64,000 bases of DNA from an uncultured Oscillospiraceae bacterium. Lineage in GTDB: Bacteria; Bacillota; Clostridia; Oscillospirales; Acutalibacteraceae. Location of the stretch: the NCBI GenBank assembly GCA_900548305.1, contig URJZ01000002.1, positions 40,416-104,415 of the forward strand, written 5' to 3'. Shown piece after piece: positions 1-8,333 of this stretch. The translations under genes and the position numbers were made by a program. Position 1 is the first letter of the stretch. Each line of letters begins with the position of its first letter. The notes under the pieces were generated by a model. That model ran no database searches. It had not been told where the DNA came from and worked only from the letters and a program-made list of their open reading frames with translations.

Positions 1-519
1 CTGAAAAGCGGTACTGAAATGGGACTAAAAGCAAAGTCTTACATGGACCAAGGTAAATTAGTACCAGACGAAGTAGTTATTGGCATTATCAAAGAGCGTT
101 TAGCTGAAGATGATTGTCAAAATGGCTTTGTATTGGACGGTTTTCCACGTACCATTCCTCAGGCCGAGGCTCTGGATAACATGGGCATACAAATTGACAA
201 GGTCATTGATATTGATGTATCTGATGAAGAAATTGTAAGCCGTTTGTCCGGACGCCGTGTTTGTGAAAGTTGCAGCGATACTTACCATATGGTGCATAAT
301 CCACCCAAAGTAGAGGGTAAGTGTGATAAGTGTAACGGCACCCTTGTTCAGCGTAAAGATGATCATCCTGAAACGGTAAAAGATCGCTTGCACGTATACC
401 ACGAACAAACAGAACCGTTAAAAGGCTATTATGAAAAACAAGGTAAATTGTTTGAAGTAAAAGGGGAAGGGGATATTAACGAGATTACTCGTCTTACCCT
501 TGCCGCAATTGAGGCGTAA
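1..519 (+). CDS. adk: Adenylate kinase, 5' end cut by window edge
   Basis: Catalyses ATP + AMP <=> 2 ADP in the cytoplasm. The reading frame is open from base 1, so the P-loop and AMP-binding N-terminus lie upstream of the window. The visible part has the FPRT motif (GFPRTIPQAE) and a zinc-type LID with Cys-X2-Cys-X16-Cys-X2-Cys (CESC...CDKC), the form common in Gram-positive bacteria. The segment DHPETVKDRLHVYHEQT matches the conserved CORE after the LID. The gene is followed two bases later by map, the usual order in spc operons. Identity is secure; only the missing start is uncertain. Confidence 0.97.
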   Translation: MKSGTEMGLKAKSYMDQGKLVPDEVVIGIIKERLAEDDCQNGFVLDGFPRTIPQAEALDNMGIQIDKVIDIDVSDEEIVSRLSGRRVCESCSDTYHMVHNPPKVEGKCDKCNGTLVQRKDDHPETVKDRLHVYHEQTEPLKGYYEKQGKLFEVKGEGDINEITRLTLAAIEA

Positions 520-521
520 CT

Positions 522-1274
522 ATGGTTGTGTTAAAAACAAGCCGCGAACTCAAAGCAATGCGAGATGCGGGCAGGATTTCATCACGGGCTTTAAAATTAG
601 CTGGTGAAGCGGTTGAACCGGGTGTAAGCACTTTGGAAATTGACCGTATTGTTCGTAAGTATATAGAAGAACAAGGTGCAACACCTTCTTTCTTAAACTA
701 TGGGGGATTCCCAGCAAGCGCTTGTATTTCAGTGAATGATGTGGTCATCCACGGCATACCTCGTAAGAACCAAATATTAAAGCAAGGCGACATTGTAAGC
801 ATTGACGTTGGTGCTTTTTATGAAGGATTCCACGGCGACAACGCATGGACTTTTCCGTGCGGAGAAGTTAGTAAGGAAGCGCAGGCTCTTATGAATACAA
901 CTCGCGAAAGTTTGTTTGAAGGAATCAACGCCGCAAGGCCAGGAAACAGACTAGGCGATATTGGAAGCGCGGTCCAAAGGTATGTCGAGGCGCGCGGCTA
1001 CTCGGTGGTACGCGATTTTGTCGGCCACGGAGTAGGTGCGGAGCTGCATGAAGATCCGAGCGTACCAAATTACGGCACACCGGGAAGAGGTGTGCGTCTG
1101 TTACCAGGAATGACAATTGCAATTGAGCCAATGGTAAATGCAGGAGTACACACTGTTGAGGTACTGTCTGACAAATGGACTACTGTTACAACAGACGGAA
1201 AACTATCTGCACACTTTGAACATACAATTGCAATTACACCGGACGGTCCTGTAATTCTTACATTGCCGGATTAA
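522..1274 (+). CDS. map: Methionine aminopeptidase type I
   Basis: Removes the N-terminal Met from nascent proteins using a dinuclear metal centre. The 250-residue length is normal for the short bacterial type Ia enzyme. Metal ligands are visible in the usual order: Asp in SIDVGAFYEG, Asp in GFHGDNAW, His in GHGVGAELHE, Glu in IEPMVNAG and Glu in HFEHTIAIT. The N-terminal part carries the expected VVIHGIP substrate-side motif. ATG lies two bases after the adk stop, so the genes are co-transcribed and probably translationally coupled. Confidence 0.97.
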   Translation: MVVLKTSRELKAMRDAGRISSRALKLAGEAVEPGVSTLEIDRIVRKYIEEQGATPSFLNYGGFPASACISVNDVVIHGIPRKNQILKQGDIVSIDVGAFYEGFHGDNAWTFPCGEVSKEAQALMNTTRESLFEGINAARPGNRLGDIGSAVQRYVEARGYSVVRDFVGHGVGAELHEDPSVPNYGTPGRGVRLLPGMTIAIEPMVNAGVHTVEVLSDKWTTVTTDGKLSAHFEHTIAITPDGPVILTLPD

Positions 1275-1275
1275 G

Positions 1276-1527
1276 GTGAACAAAATGGAATTTGTAAAAG
1301 GACTTGTTGTACGGTCTAAAGCAGGGCATGACAAAGGCAGCTTTTATGTTGTATTAGATTTAGAAACGGATGCAGCAGTTGTCTGTGATGGTAATCGCCG
1401 CGCTCTTGCTAACCCAAAGAGAAAGAAGTTTATACATCTTTCTCCGACAAACACGGTAATTCCGAATCATTTAATGAAAACCAATCGAGAAATCTATGAA
1501 CATTTACAGCCGTTTCGCTGCAAATAG
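1276..1527 (+). CDS. KOW-domain RNA-binding protein (L14e-like)
   Basis: Small protein of about 80 residues with a KOW motif at its N-terminus (FVKGLVVRSKAGHDKG), a fold used by ribosomal proteins and NusG to touch RNA. A gene of this kind typically sits between map and infA in Clostridia, and its precise role is not established. Start may be GTG at 1276, overlapping the SD-like AAGG at the map stop, or ATG at 1285, which keeps the KOW motif and has better spacing. It lies within the ribosomal operon and is presumably a ribosome-associated factor. Confidence 0.85.
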   Translation: MNKMEFVKGLVVRSKAGHDKGSFYVVLDLETDAAVVCDGNRRALANPKRKKFIHLSPTNTVIPNHLMKTNREIYEHLQPFRCK

Positions 1528-1554
1528 GTTTTCCGTTTTAGGAGGTTATTCTTT

Positions 1555-1773
1555 ATGTCAAAACAGGACGTAATTGAGATTGAGGGTACGGTAACGGAAG
1601 CTCTGCCAAATGCAATGTTTAATGTAGAGCTACCAAATGGCCATACAATACTAGCTCATATTTCAGGTAAATTGCGTATGAACTTTATCCGTATTTTGCC
1701 TGGTGATAAGGTAACAGTTGAAATGTCACCTTATGATTTAACAAGAGGACGTATTACATGGCGTTCAAAGTAA
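1555..1773 (+). CDS. infA: Translation initiation factor IF-1
   Basis: 72 residues, the exact usual length of bacterial IF-1, with an S1-type OB fold that occupies the 30S A site during initiation. Conserved features include the start MSKQDVIEIEGTV, the HTILAHISGKLRMNFIRI core and GDKVTVEMSPYDLTRGRI. A strong AGGAGG lies 10-15 bases upstream of ATG. Position between the KOW gene and rpmJ is the classic spc/alpha order. Confidence 0.98.
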   Translation: MSKQDVIEIEGTVTEALPNAMFNVELPNGHTILAHISGKLRMNFIRILPGDKVTVEMSPYDLTRGRITWRSK

Positions 1774-1810
1774 ACGAAACGACGACTTCACTAATAAGGA
1801 GGGCGCACAA

Positions 1811-1924
1811 ATGAAAGTCAGACCTTCTGTCAAGAAAATTTGTGAAAAATGCAAAGTGATTAAGCGTAAGGGTAGAATCATGGTTATTTGTGAAAACCCT
1901 AAGCACAAGCAGCGCCAGGGCTGA
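1811..1924 (+). CDS. rpmJ: 50S ribosomal protein L36
   Basis: 37-residue ribosomal protein of the large subunit, too short for most gene finders. The protein starts MKVRPSVKKICEKC and carries the zinc-ribbon ligands Cys11, Cys14, Cys27 and His32, so this is the zinc-binding (C+) form. AAGGAGGG precedes the ATG at good spacing. It lies between infA and rpsM as in nearly all Firmicutes. Confidence 0.97.
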   Translation: MKVRPSVKKICEKCKVIKRKGRIMVICENPKHKQRQG

Positions 1925-1960
1925 TGGCGCAAACCTATTTAACATGGAGGTGCAACCAGT

Positions 1961-2329
1961 ATGGCGCGTATAGCAGGTATTGATTTACCAAGAGATAAGC
2001 GTATCGAAATTGGTCTTACTTATATCTATGGTATTGGCCGCAAAACAGCTTCCGATATTTTGGCAGCAACAGGCATTGACCCAGATTTAAGAGTTAGAGA
2101 TTTAACAGAGGACGATGCGTCTAAACTAAGAGAATATATTGAGCATCATTACCGCGTAGAGGGCGACCTAAGACGTGATGTTGCTTTCGATATTAAAAGA
2201 TTAATTGAAATTCAATGTTACCGCGGAATTCGCCACCGCAAAGGATTACCGGTAAGGGGTCAACGTTCAAAAACAAATGCACGTACCCGTAAAGGACCTA
2301 AAAAGACAATGGCTAATAAAAAGAAATAA
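1961..2329 (+). CDS. rpsM: 30S ribosomal protein S13
   Basis: 122 residues, head protein of the small subunit that contacts the P-site tRNA and bridges to L5. Recognisable by the start MARIAGIDLPRDKRIEIGL, the helix-two-turn-helix region YGIGRKTASDIL, the RGIRHRKGLPVRGQRS motif and the Lys-rich tail ending KKTMANKKK. GGAGGTG lies upstream. First classical gene of the alpha operon. Confidence 0.98.
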   Translation: MARIAGIDLPRDKRIEIGLTYIYGIGRKTASDILAATGIDPDLRVRDLTEDDASKLREYIEHHYRVEGDLRRDVAFDIKRLIEIQCYRGIRHRKGLPVRGQRSKTNARTRKGPKKTMANKKK

Positions 2330-2354
2330 GCGTAGTTAGGAGGGATTTATTAAG

Positions 2355-2762
2355 ATGGCAGCACAAAAAGGCGGTAAGAAAACTACCGCAGTTCGCAGAC
2401 GCCGCGAGCGCAAAAATATTGAGCGCGGAGCTGCTCATATCCAGTCCACCTTTAATAATACAATTGTTACCATTACAGACGTTCAAGGCAATGCAATTTC
2501 TTGGGCCAGCTCTGGTGAACTAGGATTTAGAGGTTCCAGAAAGTCCACCCCTTTTGCCGCACAAACCGCAGCAGAAACAGCTGCAAAAGCAGCTATTGAA
2601 CACGGCATGAAAACCGTTGAAGTTTTTGTTAAGGGCCCTGGTGCTGGTCGTGAAGCTGCAATTCGTGCATTGCAAGGTGCAGGTTTAGAAGTTAGCATGA
2701 TTAAAGATGTTACACCTATTCCACATAACGGATGCCGTCCTCCAAAGAGAAGACGTGTATAG
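2355..2762 (+). CDS. rpsK: 30S ribosomal protein S11
   Basis: 135 residues, platform protein of the 30S subunit. The family block GAAHIQSTFNNTIVTITD, the GFRGSRKSTPFAAQ motif and the C-terminal HNGCRPPKRRRV are present. A basic N-terminal tail (residues 1-22) fits the Gram-positive form. It sits 25 bases after rpsM with AGGAGG upstream. Confidence 0.98.
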   Translation: MAAQKGGKKTTAVRRRRERKNIERGAAHIQSTFNNTIVTITDVQGNAISWASSGELGFRGSRKSTPFAAQTAAETAAKAAIEHGMKTVEVFVKGPGAGREAAIRALQGAGLEVSMIKDVTPIPHNGCRPPKRRRV

Positions 2763-2800
2763 TTTATTGTAATTAACAATTACCGAAGGAGGATACTCGA

Positions 2801-3394
2801 ATGGCTAAAAATACTCAGCCAATTCTGAAGAGATGTAAAACACTCGGAATTGATCCGACTGTTGTAGGCGTAAGCCAAAAATCTATCAGAAACCCAAAAC
2901 CAGGCAGAAGAAAACAAAGCGAGTATGGATTGCAACTAAATGAAAAGCAAAAAGCAAAATTCATTTATGGTGTACTTGAAAAGCAATTCAGAAAGTACTA
3001 TGTTATGGCTACAAAACAAAACGGTGTTACCGGTGAAATTTTGCTATCTATTTTGGAAAGCAGATTGGACAACGTTGTTTATAGACTAGGCTTTGCAAAC
3101 ACAAGACGTGAGGCAAGACAAATGGTTAGCCATGGTCACATTACTGTTGACGGTAAAAAAGTTGATATTGCTTCTTACTTGGTAAGCCCAGGTGAAGTTA
3201 TCTCAATCAGAGAAAAAAGCCGCAACTCTGTACGTATTAAAGAAGTTTTAGAGCAAAATGCTCAAACTCCTATCGCTAAGTGGCTTGAACTAGATAGAAA
3301 CACACTACAAGGTAAAGTAGTTGCTCTAGCTAGCAGAGAAGATATCGACTATGATATCAATGAAACACTTATCGTTGAGTTGTACTCCAAATAA
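2801..3394 (+). CDS. rpsD: 30S ribosomal protein S4
   Basis: 197 residues; primary 16S rRNA binding protein that nucleates assembly of the 30S body. Seen in the sequence: N-terminal domain with QPILKRCKTLG, the central ESRLDNVVYRLGFANTRREARQMVSHGHITVDGKKV S4 RNA-binding domain (roughly residues 90-150), and the C-terminal DINETLIVELYSK. The N-terminus lacks the zinc-type Cys4 cluster, so this is the C- form. S4 is a known translational autoregulator in several bacteria; whether it acts on this operon cannot be read here. Confidence 0.98.
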   Translation: MAKNTQPILKRCKTLGIDPTVVGVSQKSIRNPKPGRRKQSEYGLQLNEKQKAKFIYGVLEKQFRKYYVMATKQNGVTGEILLSILESRLDNVVYRLGFANTRREARQMVSHGHITVDGKKVDIASYLVSPGEVISIREKSRNSVRIKEVLEQNAQTPIAKWLELDRNTLQGKVVALASREDIDYDINETLIVELYSK

Positions 3395-3464
3395 TGCCAT
3401 TGTAGGCATAATGTACATCGTGGTAATTTTTATGTTGCCTAAATGTGTGAAGGAGGTTTGCTAA

Positions 3465-4421
3465 ATGATTGAGATTGAAAAGCCAAAGATTGAAACTGAA
3501 ATTCTATCTGAGGATGGAACTCACGGCAAATTTGTTGTAGAACCATTGGAGCGTGGATTCGGTACTACTCTGGGCAACAGCCTAAGGCGTGTGCTGCTTT
3601 CATCTCTACCGGGGGTTGCAGCAACATCTATTAAAATTGATGGTGTTGTTCACGAGTTTTCTACCGTACCGGGTGTAAAAGAAGATGTTACGGAAATTGT
3701 CCTCAACATTAAAGGCTTGATTGCCAATTTACATTGTGACGGTCCGAAAACTGTGGAAATTTCCGCAGAGGGTCCATGTAATGTTACAGCCGGCTCTATC
3801 AATTGCGATAGTGAGGTTGAAATTTTAAATCCTGACATGCACATCGCTACATTAAGCGACGGAGCAAAATTGTCAATGGAAATCACCTTAGACCGTGGTC
3901 GTGGATATATTTCCGCAGACCGCAATAAGGCCAAGATGGTTACCAACGTAATTGGTGAGCTTCCTATTGATTCCATTTACACTCCTGTTTTAAAAGTGAA
4001 CTACAATGTTGAGCCTACACGTGTAGGTCAAAGTATCGACTTCGATAAATTGAATCTAGAAGTGTGGACAAACGGCATTATTAGTGCACAAGAGGCTGTT
4101 TCTTTAGCTGCGAAAATCTTGACGGAACACTTAAATCTGTTTGTTGACTTGTCCGATGCAGGCAGCAATACCGAGATTATGGTTGAAAAAGATGATAAAG
4201 GCAAAGAAAAAGTGCTTGAAATGACAATTGAAGAGTTGGATTTATCCGTACGTTCTTTCAACTGTCTAAAACGTGCAGGAATTAATACAGTTGAGGATTT
4301 AATCAATAAATCTGAAGAAGAGATGATGAAAGTTCGCAACTTGGGACGTAAGTCTTTAGAAGAAGTTATTTGGAAGATGAACTCTCTCGGCTTTAATCTT
4401 CATAAAGATGATGATAACTAA
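3465..4421 (+). CDS. rpoA: RNA polymerase alpha subunit
   Basis: 318 residues, standard length. The N-terminal domain (about 1-230) dimerises and holds beta and beta-prime; ERGFGTTLGNSLRRVLLSSLPG is its hallmark. After an acidic, Lys-rich linker around residues 235-250, the C-terminal domain (FNCLKRAGINTVEDL...NLGRKSLEEV) contacts UP elements and activators. AAGGAGG lies upstream of ATG. A 70-base gap after rpsD contains a small TGCC/GGCA hairpin at the stop codon. Confidence 0.99.
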   Translation: MIEIEKPKIETEILSEDGTHGKFVVEPLERGFGTTLGNSLRRVLLSSLPGVAATSIKIDGVVHEFSTVPGVKEDVTEIVLNIKGLIANLHCDGPKTVEISAEGPCNVTAGSINCDSEVEILNPDMHIATLSDGAKLSMEITLDRGRGYISADRNKAKMVTNVIGELPIDSIYTPVLKVNYNVEPTRVGQSIDFDKLNLEVWTNGIISAQEAVSLAAKILTEHLNLFVDLSDAGSNTEIMVEKDDKGKEKVLEMTIEELDLSVRSFNCLKRAGINTVEDLINKSEEEMMKVRNLGRKSLEEVIWKMNSLGFNLHKDDDN

Positions 4422-4459
4422 ATCTTCGTTTTAACCTAAGGTAAAGGAGTGATTATTCG

Positions 4460-4801
4460 ATGCCAGGAACAAGAAAGCTCGGAAGAGCTACTAGTCATAG
4501 AACCGCAATGCTTCGTGGATTGGTAACATTTTTGTTGGAGAACGGTAAAATTGAAACAACTGTTACCCGTGCAAAAGAAGTACGTGCACTGACAGAGAAG
4601 ATGATTACAATCGCTAAGGAAGATTCTCTTCACAATAAGCGTTTGGTAATGGCTTTTGTTACAAAAGAAGACGTTACTCATAAGCTATTTACAGAGATTG
4701 CTCCTAAATATGCAGACCGTAATGGTGGTTACACACGTATTACAAAGCTAGGTCCAAGACGTGGCGATGCTGCAGAGATGGCAATTATCGAACTAATCTA
4801 A
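4460..4801 (+). CDS. rplQ: 50S ribosomal protein L17
   Basis: 113 residues, large-subunit protein near the exit tunnel and last gene of the alpha operon. The start MPGTRKLGRATSHRTAMLRGL and the motif ETTVTRAKEVRALTEKMIT are diagnostic, as is the end YTRITKLGPRRGDAAEMAIIEL. The gene is followed within 20 bases by a strong terminator. No ecf transporter genes or truA follow, so the ribosomal operon ends here. Confidence 0.98.
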   Translation: MPGTRKLGRATSHRTAMLRGLVTFLLENGKIETTVTRAKEVRALTEKMITIAKEDSLHNKRLVMAFVTKEDVTHKLFTEIAPKYADRNGGYTRITKLGPRRGDAAEMAIIELI

Positions 4802-4816
4802 AATAATGGCATATAA

Positions 4817-4855
4817 GGGTATCAATGTTTTAAACATTGATACCCTTTTTCTTTT
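4817..4855 (+). terminator. Rho-independent terminator of the ribosomal operon
   Basis: Perfect inverted repeat GGGTATCAATGTTT / AAACATTGATACCC followed by a T-run, 15 bases after the rplQ stop. Confidence 0.93.
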
Positions 4856-4905
4856 GGCTATACACCTCTCGTTCTTAAAGAAGTGTTGTTAAGAGTAATT
4901 TAGAT

Positions 4906-4940
4906 AAAAAAGCAGCCTGTAAAATCAGGCTGCTTTTTTA
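4906..4940 (-). terminator. Rho-independent terminator after serA
   Basis: AGCAGCCTG / CAGGCTGCT stem flanked by A-run and T-run, so it can work in both directions; placed 14 bases beyond the serA stop. Confidence 0.88.
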
Positions 4941-4953
4941 TCTGTATAGAGTT

Positions 4954-6117
4954 TTAAATTACGCGAACAAAGATAATACCGTCATTATCATTAATTGCTT
5001 TTACTGTATCATCATTCACATTTCCTGTTACATCTAAAATAGTGTAAGCATACTCTTTTTTAGATTTGCTTTGCATATTTTCGATATTTACACCGATATT
5101 TGCCAGTACACCGGTTAGACTACTAATCATATTAGGAATATTTTGGTGAATAATACAAACTCGTTTTGCACCGTTTTCTCTTGGCATAGAAACATTAGGT
5201 AGATTTACAGAGTTTTTGATGTTACCATTCTCTAAATAATCTTTAATTTCATCTGCTGCCATACATGCACAGTTGTCTTCAGACTCAGGAGTGGAAGCAC
5301 CAAGATGAGGAATTGCCAATACATTTTCTACACCCAGCAACGCATCATTTGGGAAGTCTGTTGCATATGCTGCAATTTTACCGTCAGATAGAGCTTTGAG
5401 TAAATCTGTATTATTTACCAAATCACCGCGTGCAAAGTTTAAAATGCGAACGTGCTCTTTCATTTGTGCAATGGTGGAAGCGTTAATCATTTCTTTTGTA
5501 TCAGGTGTTAGTGGTACATGTAAAGAAATGTAATCGCAGTTTGCATAAATTTCTTCTAAAGTAAGTGCACGCTGTGTATTGCTGGATAAGCCCCATGCGC
5601 CTTCAACAGATAAAAATGGGTCATATCCCATTACTTTCATGCCCAAAGCTTCTGCAGCATTTGCAACCAGAATACCAATGGCTCCAAGACCAACAACACC
5701 TAATGTTTTACCTGCAATTTCAGGACCTACGAAAGATGATTTTCCTTTTTCAACAAGTTTACCTACTTCATCGCCTTTTCCTTTTAAAGTACCTGCCCAT
5801 TCAATGCCTGGTACAATTTTACGGGAAGTTAATAACAAAGCAGCAATTACAAGTTCTTTTACAGCGTTTGCATTGGCGCCAGGGGTATTAAATACTACAA
5901 TACCTTCTTGCACACATCTTTCAACAGGGATATTATTGGTGCCTGCACCTGCACGTGCAATTGCAAGCAGATTTTTATTAAATTCCATATCGTGCATTGC
6001 GGCGGAACGAACTAAAATTGCGTCAGGATTTTCTACATCTTCTCCTACCTGATAGTTTTCTCCCAAACGGCTTGTGCCCAAAGGAGAAATTTTATTTAAA
6101 CATTTTACTTGGTACAT
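4954..6117 (-). CDS. serA: D-3-phosphoglycerate dehydrogenase
   Basis: First committed step of serine synthesis: 3-phosphoglycerate to 3-phosphohydroxypyruvate with NAD+. Visible are the Rossmann motif GLGAIG (TLGVVGLGAIGILVANAA), the ARGDLVNN segment with the catalytic Arg region, the catalytic His in IPHLGASTPESE, and a C-terminal ACT domain from about residue 315 (RVCIIHQNIPNMISSLTGVLA), the short form with one ACT domain. ATG at 6117 is preferred over GTG at 6126 because AAGGTG stands at better spacing. It lies directly after serC. Confidence 0.95.
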   Translation of the reverse strand: MYQVKCLNKISPLGTSRLGENYQVGEDVENPDAILVRSAAMHDMEFNKNLLAIARAGAGTNNIPVERCVQEGIVVFNTPGANANAVKELVIAALLLTSRKIVPGIEWAGTLKGKGDEVGKLVEKGKSSFVGPEIAGKTLGVVGLGAIGILVANAAEALGMKVMGYDPFLSVEGAWGLSSNTQRALTLEEIYANCDYISLHVPLTPDTKEMINASTIAQMKEHVRILNFARGDLVNNTDLLKALSDGKIAAYATDFPNDALLGVENVLAIPHLGASTPESEDNCACMAADEIKDYLENGNIKNSVNLPNVSMPRENGAKRVCIIHQNIPNMISSLTGVLANIGVNIENMQSKSKKEYAYTILDVTGNVNDDTVKAINDNDGIIFVRVI

Positions 6118-6138
6118 GTGTGTCACCTTATTTCTTCA

Positions 6139-7224
6139 TTATTTATTGTTTTCTTCAAACTCTTTCATGAAAGCAACTAGTTTTTCAACACCTTCAATTG
6201 GCATTGCGTTATAAATGGAAGCGCGCATACCGCCAACAGAACGGTGACCTTTAATGTTTACAAAGTCATGCTCGGCTGCTTCTTTAATGAATTTAGCGTC
6301 TAATTCATCGTTGCCTGTAACAAAAGGAACATTCATTAAAGAACGATATTCTGGAACAACAGTGCCTTTAAACAATTGAGATTGGTCTAAGAAATCATAA
6401 AGGATTTTAGCTTTTTTCTCATTTAGTTCCTTCATTTTAGCCAAGCCGCCAATATCATTTTTTATCCACTCTAATACCAACATGCACATATAAATGGAAT
6501 AGCAAGGAGGTGTATTATACAAAGAGTCATTTTCTGCATGGGTTTTATATGTAAACATAGTTGGAGTTTTATCCATTGGTTCGCCGATTAAATCTTCACG
6601 AACAATTACAACCGTTAAGCCGGCAGGACCCATATTTTTTTGTGCGCCTGCATACAGCAAACCAAATTTACTTACATCAATTGGCTCACTCAAAATGCAG
6701 GAAGAGATATCTGCTACCAAAGGAACATCGCCTGTTTCAGGTAGTTTGGTATATTTGGTTCCGTAAATGGTATTGTTGTAGCAAATATGGAAATAGTCTG
6801 CATCTTTTGAGAAAGTAGAGGGATCTAAATCTGGAATATAGGAGAAAGTTTTGTCTTTGGAGGAAGCAACAATATTTGCTTCGCCATAACGAGCTGCCTC
6901 TTTTTGTGCTTTTGTTGCCCATTGACCTGTAATGACAAAGTCAGCTTTGCCGTTTTTTGTCATTAAGTTCATAGGAATCATTGCGAATTGAGAAGATGCG
7001 CCGCCTTGTAAAAACAGAACTTTATAGTTATCAGGAATTTCCATTAATTCTCTGAGCAAAGCTTCGGTGTTTTTAATAATTGCATCAAAAGTTTTAGAAC
7101 GGTGGGACATCTCCATAACAGACTGACCGCTGCCTTGGTAGTCTAGCATTTCGTCAGCTGCACGACGAAGTACAGCTTCAGGTAGTACAGATGGACCTGC
7201 GGAAAAGTTGTAAACGCGTTTCAT
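6139..7224 (-). CDS. serC: Phosphoserine aminotransferase
   Basis: Second step of serine synthesis, PLP-dependent transfer from glutamate. 361 residues; start MKRVYNFSAGPSVLPEAVL, the QGGASSQF phosphate/PLP motif, DISSCILSEPID, and the PLP lysine in LLYAGAQKNMGPAG are all present. GGAGG precedes ATG. serC-serA form an operon without serB; the phosphatase must be elsewhere. A clear sigma-A promoter lies upstream. Confidence 0.96.
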   Translation of the reverse strand: MKRVYNFSAGPSVLPEAVLRRAADEMLDYQGSGQSVMEMSHRSKTFDAIIKNTEALLRELMEIPDNYKVLFLQGGASSQFAMIPMNLMTKNGKADFVITGQWATKAQKEAARYGEANIVASSKDKTFSYIPDLDPSTFSKDADYFHICYNNTIYGTKYTKLPETGDVPLVADISSCILSEPIDVSKFGLLYAGAQKNMGPAGLTVVIVREDLIGEPMDKTPTMFTYKTHAENDSLYNTPPCYSIYMCMLVLEWIKNDIGGLAKMKELNEKKAKILYDFLDQSQLFKGTVVPEYRSLMNVPFVTGNDELDAKFIKEAAEHDFVNIKGHRSVGGMRASIYNAMPIEGVEKLVAFMKEFEENNK

Positions 7225-7295
7225 AAATTTACCTCCAAAAGTGCATTATGTCCAATGCATAGGAAAGCCCTTGGACAAAATGATAAGATAAAATA

Positions 7296-7324
7296 ATTAT
7301 ATCGCTTCCTTAAAATGAAGTCAA
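7296..7324 (-). promoter_or_regulatory. Sigma-A promoter of serC-serA
   Basis: Read on the minus strand: TTGACT (7319-7324), 17-base spacer, TATAAT (7296-7301). Lies about 70 bases before the serC start, leaving a leader of about 65 bases. No T-box or riboswitch structure was recognised in the leader. Confidence 0.85.
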
Positions 7325-7461
7325 TCATACAACAGAGTAAAATGTAACATAATTTTTCAAAATTTTTGATTTTTTGACTGCATTATCACAAAGTAATATT
7401 ATTTTTTAGATAATTGAATCTGAAATTTCAAATTTGTCATATTTCATTCTATGAATTTTGT

Positions 7462-7470
7462 TGGTATAAT
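7462..7470 (+). promoter_or_regulatory. Extended -10 promoter of the hydrogenase regulatory operon
   Basis: TGG-TATAAT, an extended -10 element, 75 bases upstream of the GTG start at 7545. No good -35 at 17 bases, which extended -10 promoters tolerate. Apart from this and the serC promoter, the 320-base divergent gap 7225-7544 shows only AT-rich sequence. Confidence 0.6.
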
Positions 7471-7544
7471 ATTATAGTATAAATGTACCTATTCCGTCAT
7501 TATAAAATAGCAACAATTGATATGTATGTAATGGAGGTATTGCT

Positions 7545-7898
7545 GTGAAAATAAAAGATATTATCACAATTTTAAATGCGCAGTTATTAACTCCTCAGGC
7601 AGATTTAGAGCAAGAAGTACATACTGCCTGTGGAAGTGATATGATGAGTGATGTTTTGGCATATGTAAAAGACCAGTCTGCGTTAATCACCGGATTAACA
7701 AATCCGCAAGTGGTAAGAACTGCTGAAATGATGGATATGATTTGTATTGTATTTGTACGCGGTAAATATGCAGACGATACTATTGTGAATTTAGCATCTC
7801 AGAGAAACATTGCAATATTGCAAACACCTTACAGTATGTTTACTGCCTGTGGTATGCTGTACCAACATGGTCTTAGGGGCGGGGGGGAAAAGCAATGA
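7545..7898 (+). CDS. DRTGG-domain protein (first copy)
   Basis: 117 residues matching the DRTGG-type alpha/beta domain also seen N-terminal in some HPr-kinase-like and CBS proteins: MKIKDIITILNAQLL, then GSDMMSDVLAYVKDQSALITGL and VFVRGKYADD. Function unknown; such proteins recur beside [FeFe] hydrogenases in Firmicutes. Start is GTG with ATGGAGG upstream. The stop overlaps the next gene by four bases (ATGA), which indicates coupling. A paralogue lies at 9732 in the same operon. Confidence 0.75.
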   Translation: MKIKDIITILNAQLLTPQADLEQEVHTACGSDMMSDVLAYVKDQSALITGLTNPQVVRTAEMMDMICIVFVRGKYADDTIVNLASQRNIAILQTPYSMFTACGMLYQHGLRGGGEKQ

Positions 7899-8323
7899 CT
7901 TCTGTACCGCTTCATTTTACTGTATCGGGAGATGATTTTACGTGTGCAGGAGAAGCTTCCAGTAAAGTAAAAAATAAATTAAAGCAGTTAGGATATAACT
8001 CTGAAGCAATTCGCAGAGCTGCTATTGCCATGTATGAAGGAGAGATTAATATGGTAATCCACGGCAGAGGCGGAGAAATATTTGTAGAAGTTTATCCTGA
8101 CCATATAGATATAAAAATGCAAGATAAAGGTCCGGGAATAGAGAATATTGAACAAGCCATGCAGGAGGGGTACTCTACTGCACCGGCAAATGTACGTGCT
8201 TTAGGATTTGGTGCCGGTATGGGGTTGCCTAATATTAAAAAATATACAGACAGCCTTCGTATTGAGTCAGAAGTTGGAAAGGGTACTACAATATATATGA
8301 CAGTTCAAGTACATGAATCTTGA
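7895..8323 (+). CDS. RsbW/RsbT-like HATPase (anti-sigma-type kinase fold)
   Basis: 142-residue GHKL ATP-binding protein. N-box residues in YEGEINMVIH, G1 box DKGPGIEN and G2 box GFGAGMGLPNIKKY are intact, with a closing GKGTTIYMTV strand. No dimerisation/His-phosphotransfer region, so it resembles the stand-alone SpoIIAB/RsbW/RsbT serine-kinase group rather than a two-component kinase. Between the DRTGG and sensory-hydrogenase genes it is a plausible output partner of the hydrogen sensor. That role is inference. Confidence 0.8.
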   Translation: MTSVPLHFTVSGDDFTCAGEASSKVKNKLKQLGYNSEAIRRAAIAMYEGEINMVIHGRGGEIFVEVYPDHIDIKMQDKGPGIENIEQAMQEGYSTAPANVRALGFGAGMGLPNIKKYTDSLRIESEVGKGTTIYMTVQVHES

Positions 8324-8333
8324 GGAATGGATT

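Noticed and set aside
7225..7544. T-box or other amino-acid riboswitch before serC
   Set aside because: No T-box sequence or specifier-loop structure recognised; leader is only about 65 bases.
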